From assembly GCA_018401955.1 (NCBI GenBank), contig JAGYJT010000004.1, positions 88,994 through 152,993 on the forward strand: a stretch of 64,000 nucleotides of DNA. The letters run 5' to 3'. A program made the position numbers and the translations under genes. The notes under the pieces were generated by a model. The model was not told the DNA's origin and did no database searches. It saw only the letters and a program-made list of their open reading frames with translations. Positions 26,190 to 35,700 of this stretch are shown here, in pieces. The stretch comes from Chitinophagales bacterium (lineage in GTDB: Bacteria > Bacteroidota > Bacteroidia > Chitinophagales > CAIOSU01). Each line of letters opens with the position of its first letter. Position 1 is the stretch's first letter.

Positions 26190-26723
26190 GCATACTATAC
26201 CGCTTTTTGATTTAAGGCTGTAGTGCATTGCCTGCTGAATACAGCGTACTCCTTTAACCCTATTTTCTTACTGTTTACCGAAGGTTCAGTTGTTTCAAAC
26301 GAAAAGCTAAAACCTTTCTATCGTTCTCAACGTAATAGGCTTGAAACCCTTACTAAAGAGACCGATAGTAGCGGTAATATTAACAGCAATAGACGAAAAT
26401 GGAGGCCTGGCTCCGGTATTGAGGAGCTAGGTAAAGTAGGGTGCAGCCAGGCCGCCTTCGTTTTGCCGATGGTTACTTTTATCGACTGCTTGATTTTTTA
26501 AGAAAGCCCCATTTCGTTTACTCGGAGTGGGGCTTTTTCTTTTTAACCATTGATGGGATGCTGGCATTACTAGAAGGTGGCTCTTAGTTTCTATCGTATC
26601 TCTTATTAAGAAGCTTTAATGTTTTTTAGAACCAACTTTGCCAGAGTTTAAAATGATTACATTACAAAGTAAATTATAACTTGAAGTTAAATTTCACGAA
26701 CTTAGCATCAGCATACCTCCTCC
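26190..26723. other. 534-base stretch without a gene; possible structured RNA or long 3'UTR
   Basis: No supported gene. A 92-codon frame at 26223-26501 has no recognisable features. The stretch has a long inverted repeat GGCCTGGCT (26404-26412) / AGCCAGGCC (26445-26453) and ends in an intrinsic terminator at 26503-26544. It could be the 3'UTR of the metalloprotease gene or a separate small RNA. After the terminator (26545-26723) is an AT-rich region that should hold the promoter of the next gene. Confidence 0.4.
26503..26544 (+). terminator. Intrinsic terminator
   Basis: The stem AAAGCCCC / GGGGCTTT with an internal loop (ATTTCGTTTACTCGGAGT) is followed by TTCTTTTT. It would end transcripts coming from the metalloprotease gene or a candidate small RNA. 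Confidence 0.8.
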
Positions 26724-29700
26724 ATGAAATCATTAATAGCAATTCGTACCGTACTTATATTAGTATGCCTGCTGAGCGTACTAACTGTTTCGGCACAGTA
26801 TACCAGTCAGCATTTCATTGCTCCATCGCCATGGGTGTATTGGACAGGAGCATACGAAATTGTGTTGTCTACCGAGTTTGCTGGCGTGGTAAATGTAACC
26901 GTAACTAAAAGTGACGGCACGCCTATGGTAAGCACAACGGTGAGCCAAGGCAACCCAACCGCTTTCAGGTTTACGGGTAACCCTGCCGGAGTACTTAACC
27001 ACCCGATAAATACCGTGCTAAACGATGCTGGCATGTTTGTTACCGCCAACGAGCCCGTAGCCGTAAACGTGCGCAACGTTACCAGCGACCAAGTTGCGGT
27101 AGGTAACTGTATTGATAGCAAGGGCAATTCATCACTTACTAGCTTTGGCAACGAGGGCTTGGGTATCACCTTTCGCTTGGGCTACTATCGGTCAGACTAT
27201 AATGGGGTAGGGTTTTGCTATGCGCTGCCTGTGGTAAACTGTGTAATGGCTACAGCCAACAATACCGATATAATACTTAATGGTGCTGTTATTACCACGC
27301 TCAATACCGGCCAAAGCTATATTTTTTTGGCCCCTATGGGTAGCTTGTTAGAAGCATCGGCCCCAGTGGTGCTCAATAGCGGCGCGTATGTTGATTCGCC
27401 TCAAGGCTGTGGCGATGGGGTGGTGGATCAGGTAGCCCCAACATCGGTGCTCGATACGGCATATTTTGTAGTAAGGGGCCTAGGTACTGCCGGTACGGCC
27501 ACCGATTTGCCCGAGCAAACCACCGTGGTAGCCACCAAGGCAGCTACCAATGTGCGTGTGGATAGATATGATGCCACGGGTGTACTGATTGGTACCAACA
27601 ACTATTTACTGCCCAATGCAGGCAGTTTTGTTTCGTTTCATCATGGCGATGCGGCTACCCAATATACTTGCTCGCATATAGTAGGCGATAAACCTATAGC
27701 CGTGTATGCGGGCAGTGCAGTTAGTTGTGAGGTTGATATGTCGTTTGTGCCGCCAGTGGGTCCTTGTGCGGGTTCATTTAGGGTTGAAACCACCAATTTT
27801 CAAACGTACCTAAATACGGCACTCCCGTACAACGGATATGTGTTGATAGAAGACCCCACCGCCGTAGTGTTTATGAATGGGGTAGACTTGGAGAGCATTA
27901 CTGCTCCACGTTTTCAGATAGGCAATACGGGCTATTACATGATTAGGTTTAATGATGCGCAAATTGGTTTTCCGGCCAACATGATTATCAATAGTTCGGT
28001 GCGCATGAATATCTCTATTGTGCAACAGGGTGGAGGTTTCTCCATGTCGGCATTCTTTTCGTCGTTCAATCAAATTTTGGAGCCGCCGGTATTTGCACCA
28101 AACGGTAATTGTGGCGAAGTAACCTTTACCGCCGAGCCTGGCTATGCCCCATACCAATGGTTTTTGAATGAAGTAGCTATACCAGGCGCAACGGCACAAA
28201 CCTACACCGCAACCGATAGTGGCTTTTACAGTGTTGCAGGTACGCGCCCTTGTGGGTTAACCAAGCCTTCTATACCGGTGTTTTATAATGACTCGGCTAC
28301 CATACCAGAGCTTACAACCCTGCCCGCCGATACTTTAAAATGCAGTGTAACATCGGTTACCCTCACGGCATCTTCTACTACTGTGGGGGCTACTTACAGC
28401 TGGGGCGGTACTAATACCAATCCTACTTTTTCGGTAACGGCCCCGGGTACCTACTACGTAACGGTTACTGAGCCCATAAACAATTGTGAGATAATAGATA
28501 CCTTGGTAGTTGCGCAAGATACTATAGCGCCCAATGTTACTATCAATCCACATAACAATCTTGATTGCAATAATGCCAGCATCAACTTAACTGCCGCCAG
28601 TACTACTTTAGGTGTTGGGTTTAATTGGGGCGGAGGTAATGTATCCAATACCCAAAACGTAACATTGGCGGGCACTTACACCGTTACGGCTACTGATGGT
28701 AACAATGGGTGCACGGCAACAGCAAGTACTACGGTAGTGGCCATACCACCGGTAAGTTTAAGCGAGACCCATATTGATGTAGCCTGTTTTGGTGCCAGTA
28801 CTGCCAGTATTGATGTTACCGTTTTGGGCGGCCAGGCTCCTTTTACTTATTTGTGGAGCAATGCAGCAGTAACCGAGGATTTAGCAAATATTGCAGCAGG
28901 TACCTACACGTTAACGGTTACCGACAATAATACTTGTACCGATACTATTCAGATAATTATTACCGAACCCTTGGCTGCCCTTACGTTGGACACCACTACC
29001 ACCAACATACTGTGCTTTGGTGCGGCTACAGGCGCTATCGATTTGATACCTGCTGGCGGCACCGCGCCTTACACGTATGCTTGGAGCAACGCCGCCGTAA
29101 CCGAAGACCTGAACAACGTAGTGGCTGGCCCTTACGATGTATTGGTAACCGATGCCAACAGTTGCACAGCCTCACTTTCGGCCACATTAACGGAACCTGC
29201 CACGGCCGTATCGGCTACATCGGTGGTAACGGACGTGAACTGCTTTGGCGGCAGCGATGGCGGTATTGACCTAACCCCCGCTGGCGGTACATCACCTTAC
29301 ACCTTCTTATGGAGCAATGCTGCCGTAACCGAAGATATTGCGGGCGTTGTTGCCGATAACTACACCGTAACCATTACCGATGCCAACGGGTGTAGTATAA
29401 CCCATACCAAAACGATAGTGGAGCCTACCGACCTAACGATGGCATTATCTTTCGCCCACTATGGTTGCTTGTTTTGGCGAGGCCACGGGTGCAGTAAGCT
29501 CAACCGTTGGTGGTGGCACAACCGCTTACAACTATGCTTGGAGCAATGCGGCAATAACCCCCGATATATCAAACCTGATAGCGGGCAGTTACTCGCTTAC
29601 GGTTACCGATGCCAACGGATGTATAGACAGCGCAACCACCCAAATTACCGAACCCGCGGCTGCTCTTACGTTGGACACCACTACCATCAACATACTGTGC

Positions 29701-31083
29701 TTTGGTGCGGCTACTGGCGCTATCGATTTGATACCTGATGGCGGCACCGCGCCTTACACGTTTGCTTGGAGCAACGCCGCCGTAACCGAAGACTTGGCGA
29801 ATTTGGCCGCGGGCCAGTTTGATGTATTGGTAACCGATGCCAACAGTTGTACGGCATCACTTTCGGTCACATTAACGGAACCTGCTGCAGCCGTATCGGC
29901 GACATCGGTGGTAACGGACGTGAACTGCTTTGGCGGCAGCGATGGCGGTATTGAACTAACCCCCGCGGGTGGTACATCACCTTACACCTTTTTGTGGAGC
30001 AATGCTGCCGTAACCGAAGATATTACAGGGGTGCTTGCAGGCAGTTATACGGTTACCATTACCGATGATAATGGCTGTACATTGGTGGTTGATGATTCTA
30101 TTGCTCAACCTACCGCAATCGAGCTTTCATTAGATGTTACCGGGGTAGATTGTTTTGGAAATAGTGATGCAAATGTAAACAGCGCTGTTTCGGGTGGCAC
30201 ACCTACTTATACATATTTGTGGAGCGACTCAAGCACCAACGCCAATATTGTCGGCTTAGGAGATGGCACTTATAGCTTAACAGTTACCGACCAAAACCAA
30301 TGTACGGTTACTCAATCGGTTACTGTGGCTTTCCCTCCACCAATTGGCTTTGATGTAGCGGTAAACGATGCCAGTTGTTTTGGTTTAGAGGATGGTTTTG
30401 TGCAACTGGATGCCTTTGGTGGCACCGGCGATATAACCGCAACTTGGGCTGGTGGCGAGTACCCGGCAAATAACTTCTCAGGTATCGCCCCCGGAAACTA
30501 CACCCTTATACTTACTGATGATAATGGCTGCGATACCAGCTTTACGTTTGATATAGTTGAACCATTGGCCACAAGTATTGATGTACTGCCTATTGATACA
30601 TTGAGGATTGGTTTGGTTGACACCCTTGAAACTACCGTAGTAACCAACCCTGGCAGTGTGTCGTATTTTTGGGAGCCATCAGAGGGCCTTTCGTGCGACA
30701 ATTGCCCATCAACGGAGGTGGAGGTGTATTGGGATACAAGGTATATTGTAACGCTTGATAACAATGGTTGCTTAGCAACGGATACTGTTTGGGTGTATGT
30801 TAATAGCGACCATATACTGTATATCCCCAATGCATTTAGCCCCAATGGCGATGGACGAAATGATGTATTGTACGTATATGCTGAGGGTGTGAAGCGAATT
30901 GTATGGTCGGTTTTTGATCGTTGGGGCGAATCGGTATTTACTTCAACCGATATCAATACAGGCTGGGATGGCACGATGAAAGGTAAAATTCTACCGCCAG
31001 GGGTGTTTGTTATTGATGTGTATATTGAGTTTCTTGACCTAACTTCTGAACGGCACAACCAATCGATACTTTTGCTGCGGTAG
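26724..31083 (+). CDS. SprB-repeat surface protein with T9SS type B (gliding-motility-type) C-terminus, interrupted by a frameshift
   Basis: Read with one base removed at TTT 29450-29452, this is one protein of 1452 residues. As it stands, frame 1 (26724-29738) runs out of the repeats after residue about 909, and frame 2 (29461-31083) carries on. Layout: signal peptide (about 1-25, VSAQ), an IgGFc-binding-like region (about 26-450), two Ig-like/PKD-like segments (about 530-680), eight SprB repeats of about 75 residues (each CFGxxxGxIxLxPxGGTxPYTYxWSN ... GxYxVxVTDxNxC) and a CHU_C/type B end (LYIPNAFSPNGDGRND, WDGTMKGKILPPGV). Such proteins are exported by T9SS and in gliding species act as adhesins; no motility is proven here. 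Repeat units two and three are nearly identical to five and six, 685 bases apart. Confidence 0.88.
28974..30025 (+). repeat. Direct duplication of about 370 bp inside the SprB-repeat gene (copies 28974-29340 and 29659-30025)
   Basis: Matching points in the two copies are 685 bases apart at both ends (for example TTACGTTGGACACC at 28981 and 29666, and GCAATGCTGCCGTAACC at 29314 and 29999). 685 is one more than three repeats of 228 bases, as expected if the extra base at 29450-29452 lies between the copies. The two copies could recombine. Confidence 0.75.
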
Positions 31084-31160
31084 TCGCTAGCGTGTTAATT
31101 GGTTTCACTATCTGCAATTTATTGTGATTTATATCACCCAAACCACAATGCAGCAATTCC

Positions 31161-31168
31161 TATCTTTG
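31161..31168 (+). promoter_or_regulatory. -7 box of the DUF983 gene
   Basis: TATCTTTG matches the Bacteroidota consensus TAnnTTTG exactly. The ATG at 31185 would follow a leader of about a dozen bases. No TTG at -33 spacing is visible, so this is a partial promoter match. Confidence 0.55.
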
Positions 31169-31184
31169 TAAAAACAGTTAGAGG

Positions 31185-31568
31185 ATGGCGAAGGAAGAAA
31201 GTAAACCCGGAGTATTTGCAGGCATAGTTGCATTAAAGTGTCCGCAGTGCCGGGAAGGTAATCTATTTAAAAAACCAGGCCTTTATACCGTATCTGGTAT
31301 GGGCGATATGTATGATAGGTGCCCCAAGTGCAATTTAAAGTATGAGCAAGAGCCAGGTTTTTGGTGGGGTAGCATGTATTTAAACTATGGTTTCTCGGTG
31401 GCTATCATCCTGCCTACGTTTATTGTTTTCAAACTGTTCCTTGATGTAAGTTTCTATGGCTCATTGGCCTTGGCCGGTGGTATGCTGGCATTGTTTATAC
31501 CGGTTATTTTTCGTCTTGGTAGGGCTACTTGGTTATATTGGTTTGGTAAGTACAAAAGCCCATCCTAA
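31185..31568 (+). CDS. DUF983 domain-containing protein
   Basis: A 127-residue protein of the DUF983 family. The N-terminus holds a zinc-ribbon-like pair CPQC (19-22) and CPKC (46-49), with the conserved RCPKCNLKYEQEPGFWWGS, then two or three membrane helices (about 67-88, 95-113). Its function is not established. It stands alone, just after the large SprB gene and opposite the choice-of-anchor-type gene. There is a -7 box 17 bases before the start. Confidence 0.88.
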   Translation: MAKEESKPGVFAGIVALKCPQCREGNLFKKPGLYTVSGMGDMYDRCPKCNLKYEQEPGFWWGSMYLNYGFSVAIILPTFIVFKLFLDVSFYGSLALAGGMLALFIPVIFRLGRATWLYWFGKYKSPS

Positions 31569-31602
31569 AATACCGCTGATTAAAATAGCTTACAGCATTA
31601 AG

Positions 31603-31642
31603 GTCTTAAAAATAAAGAGGGCACGCTATCTAGCGTGCCCTC
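31603..31642 (-). terminator. Intrinsic terminator of the 31666-32538 gene
   Basis: A 11-base stem GAGGGCACGCT / AGCGTGCCCTC with a four-base loop (31617-31642) is followed, in the minus direction, by TTTATTTTT (31616-31606). The rightward side has no T-tract. Confidence 0.85.
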
Positions 31643-31665
31643 AACGTATATGGTATTAGCAGTTG

Positions 31666-32538
31666 TTACTCAACTACAATTTTCTTAAAATAATCGCTAC
31701 CACCGACATTGAATTTCACTAGGTAGATGCCTGTGCTCATTTCGCTGGCCACGTTAAAGTTGCGGTCATGTTCGCCCCAAGTAAGTTCCTCATCCATCAA
31801 TGGCTTCACTAGTTGGCCATTTAGGTTATAGATGCCCGCTTTTACAAGCTGGTTTTGGGTAAGGTTAAAGCTCAAATTAAGGTTATCGATAACGGGGTTA
31901 GGGAAAACAGCAATTTTTCCATCAACCAATGCATCCAAATTTTGGATACTTGTGCCACCACCACCTGCAACGTAAGGGCCAAAAGAAGTAGCTGTAGCCA
32001 CATAAGTTCTTAAACGGATGTTATCGCCAGAACTAGCGCCGTTGCCATTAGCTTGGTTTACAGCAAGGTAGAAAAATACGGAGTCGGTAGTTGTTGCAGG
32101 GCTAGTCCATTTAAAGGTCCATGCATTGTTAGAGTTGGCGTTTTTATGACCCACGTATTGCCTACTGTTAGCACCAGCAACCAAAGATGTGTTGGCTGGG
32201 CTAGTAAGAGCAAATGTGCCGATACCATCACCATTACCATCAACGGCAGTTAGCGAAAAGCCATAAGTAGCTGCACTTCCCGCATTTACCGCAAGGTTAT
32301 ACTCGGTACTAGCGGCATATCCACTGGTAAGGCTAGGGCTTCCTACCCCCTGAAGGGTAATGTCGGTTGCATTTAAAGTTGCGTTACCGGCGTGGCAACC
32401 AGCAGTTGCACAGGTTTGGTCTCCTGGAGCGCCAGCATGGCCGGCAGGTGGCTGCACGGTGTTGGTAAAAAGGTCGTGTGTACCAAGCAACAAAGCGGCA
32501 CCAATAAAGGCAAAAGAGAGTAAAGAATTTCTTTTCAT
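31666..32538 (-). CDS. Secreted choice-of-anchor-V-like protein with T9SS type A domain
   Basis: A 290-residue secreted protein. The signal region (about 1-25) is followed by PPAGHAGAPGDQTCATAGCH, a C-x4-C-H motif (Cys43, Cys48, His49). The CxxCH form usual in this group could bind haem c, but here the spacing is one turn longer (four residues instead of two). Next is a beta-sandwich domain (about 55-190) of the choice-of-anchor type, then the T9SS sorting domain (VFPNPVIDNLNLSF to the end). The role is unknown. It has its own terminator and is convergent with the DUF983 gene. Confidence 0.75.
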   Translation of the reverse strand: MKRNSLLSFAFIGAALLLGTHDLFTNTVQPPAGHAGAPGDQTCATAGCHAGNATLNATDITLQGVGSPSLTSGYAASTEYNLAVNAGSAATYGFSLTAVDGNGDGIGTFALTSPANTSLVAGANSRQYVGHKNANSNNAWTFKWTSPATTTDSVFFYLAVNQANGNGASSGDNIRLRTYVATATSFGPYVAGGGGTSIQNLDALVDGKIAVFPNPVIDNLNLSFNLTQNQLVKAGIYNLNGQLVKPLMDEELTWGEHDRNFNVASEMSTGIYLVKFNVGGSDYFKKIVVE

Positions 32539-32744
32539 AGTTTTTAATGTTGGGATAATGAGAGAATTGAAAAACGTAATGCACCCTAAAAATGTAAAAA
32601 AAATGTCAAAAAGGAGTAACCGGCTTCAATATTTGCCGATATTTTAATACCAGCAATTTGTTGGGAATGTAAACTAAAAGCTAAAAAAAGAGAACCGTTA
32701 GTCGAAACACGGCAGCAATCCGCAGGGGGATTCATATATTTTCT

Positions 32745-32752
32745 TATTTTTG
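32745..32752 (+). promoter_or_regulatory. -7 box of the large SprB-repeat gene
   Basis: TATTTTTG matches TAnnTTTG exactly. Transcription near 32759 would give a leader of about 36 bases before the ATG at 32795. No convincing -33 TTG is seen. Confidence 0.5.
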
Positions 32753-32794
32753 TACCTCTAAATCAACCTTAACAACCATTTTAAAACACACAAA

Positions 32795-35700
32795 ATGAAT
32801 AGGTTTACTCAACTAACCATGCTTTTGGTAATACTGTTGGGCGCTTGGCTTCCAATGTCAGCGCAGCGTACAGTAGGTTCAAACGTATTGGTACCCAACT
32901 CAGGCAATATTTCATTGTCAAGCGTTTTGAACCAAGCCGGTGGTAGCCGAGGCACTACTTGTGATACTATCACCAATATTTTTAACATCGATTCGGCCCA
33001 AATATTTACCATTAATGGTTTTTGGGGTTATGTATCGGGCCATAATGAATTTGGCGACCTTGCTAAAGCCGATTCGTTTGCCAATACTGGTCCTGCTGAG
33101 GTAACCGGTGCTTTTGTTGCTTTTGGTCAGGCAGATTTTGGCAATGCCTCTAATACCGTGCGTGTAAGCGTTTGGGACAATGATGGCGTTGGTGGAGCTC
33201 CTAACACTCGGTTGGGTTTTCAAGACATTACCATCAGCTCTTTTGCTGCTGATGTAGTTAATGGCTTGCCTACATTTGTAAATTTTAATACACCCGTTGC
33301 CGTAAACGGAGACTTTTACTTGGGTATAGAGCTTACTTACAACCCAGGTGATACCGTTGCGCTTTATATCACAGAAGACCCGCGCGTTGCTGGCCCAATA
33401 AACACTGCTTGGGAACAATGGGACGATTTAAGCTGGAATTCTTATCCAGCTTCTTGGGGTTTTAATACTTCACACTGGTTGTTTCCGATAGTATGCCCTA
33501 CCTCACCAGCACCAGTTGCCGATTTTGTGGGTACACCTACTACGGTTACAGCTGGCAATAGCGTAAACTTTACTGACCTTTCTAGCGGTTCTCCAACAGC
33601 TTGGTCATGGTCTTTCCCTGGTGGCACGCCTAGTTCTTCAACGGCACAATCGCCATCTGGCATTACTTACAACACACCGGGTAGTTATGATGTAACCTTG
33701 ATAGCAACCAGTGCAAATGGTGCTGATACTACTACAAAAGCTAGCTACATTCAAGTACAGGCTAGTGGCGGTAGCAACACTTATGTTGATTGTGATACCT
33801 TCACGAACCTTGATTTAGCAACTGCTACCCCTATTATTTATACCTCAAGTGGCGCTGGTTATGTTGCGGGCCACAACTTTTTTGGTGATAGCTCTAAAGC
33901 GGAGCTTATAGGTAATGCATTGCCGGGCAGCCCTGTTTCGGGTGTATTAATGGAGTTTACTGTGGCAGAGTTTTCTAGCCCAACGGCTTCAATCCGTGTA
34001 AAAGTTTGGAACAATAACGGCACAGGTGGTTTACCTGGTACCGTATTGGCCACTGAAACCGTAACCATTAGTTCTATTGCTGCCGATATTACAGCAGGAA
34101 GGCTTACTTATGTACCATTTACTAACCCAGCAACACCAGCTGGTAATTACTACATCGGCATTTCGTATCAATATGCAAATGGCGATACCGTTGCCCTTTT
34201 GACCAGTACTGATGGTGATGTAGTGCCAGGCACAGCCTATGAGCAATGGAGCGATGGCACATGGCACAATTACAACGAAGCGGGTAGTTGGGGTTACGAT
34301 TTAGGTCATTATGTTTTCCCTATACAGTGTGCTACGGTGCCTTGCCCAACTATTTCGGCAACATTTACCAGCACGGCTCCTGTTTGTACTGCTGCTAATG
34401 GTAGCGCAACCGCAACAGGCACTGGCGGTACGGGTCCTTATACTTTTGTGTGGAGCAACAGTGCTACCACAGCAACGGCAAGCGGCCTTGCGGCGGGCAC
34501 CTACACCGTAACGGTTACAGATGCCAACGGTTGTACCGGTACAGCAAGCACCACGCTTACTGCAACCTCACCAACTATTGCCCCTAACTTTACTACCACG
34601 CCTGCAGTTTGTACTGCTAGCAATGGTTCGGCAACTGCTGCCCCAAGCGGCGGTACTGCCCCTTATACCTACATCTGGAGCAGCAGTGAAACCGTTGCGG
34701 CTATTACTGGTAAAACCGCAGGTGCTTACACGGTAACAATTACCGATGCCAATGGCTGTTCGGTAGTTGCTACCGCTACCATTACCGCAAGCAGTGGTAC
34801 TTTGGCTGTAAATGCTACCGCTACCCAAGCTACTTGTACTGCGCTTAACGGCACTGCAACAGCTGCCGTTACTGGTGGTACGGCTCCATTTACCTATGCT
34901 TGGAGCAATGCTGGTACTACTGCTACCATAAGTGGCCTAGCCGCTGGTGCATATACCGTAACGGTTACTGATGCCAACGGTTGCTCTGCTACTGCCACGG
35001 CTACTGTTACTGCCAATAGCGGTAACTTAACCGTGAGCACCTCTACTACCAATGCTACTTGTGGTGCCGCTACAGGCAGCGCAACGGCAACCCCTGCAGG
35101 TGGTACAGCACCATATACTTATGCATGGAGCAACAGTGGCAACACTGCTACTATAACTGGCCTTATTGTTGGTACTTTTGACGTAACAGTTACTGATGCT
35201 AACGGCTGTAGTGCAACCGCTTCGGCTAGTGTGGCCGACCCAGGTAGCCCAACTTTAACCCTTGCCGGTGGTAACGATGTTTCTTGCTTTGGCTTGAGCG
35301 ATGGTGCTGCCGCGGTTACTGCTGCCGGTGGTGCAACGCCTTACACTTATTTATGGAGCACTGGTGCTACTGGTGCAAGCGTTTCTGGTTTGCCAGTTGG
35401 TCCGGTTTCTGTAACGGTTACTGATGGTAATGGTTGCCAAGCTACTTTAAGCGGCAATATCAATGGCCCAAGTGCGGCCTTGTCTGCAACGGTTGCTTTA
35501 AACAGCAACGTAACTTGTCCAGGTGCTTCTAACGGCTCATTGACGGTTACTGGTGCGGGTGGCACAACTCCATATACTTTTGCTTGGAGCACGGGTGGTA
35601 TTACAACTGCTACTGCGGCAGGCTTGGCCCCAGGCACTTACACGGTTACCGTTACTGATGCCAATGGTTGTTCAACCACTGCTTCGGGTACTGTAGCCCC

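Noticed and set aside
26223..26501. A 92-codon open frame after the metalloprotease gene
   Set aside because: It has no start context or recognised features and ends beside a terminator; it is probably non-coding.
29440..29470. Programmed frameshift in the SprB-repeat gene
   Set aside because: The local sequence has only three Ts and no slippery heptamer or downstream structure, so a mutation or sequencing error is more likely.
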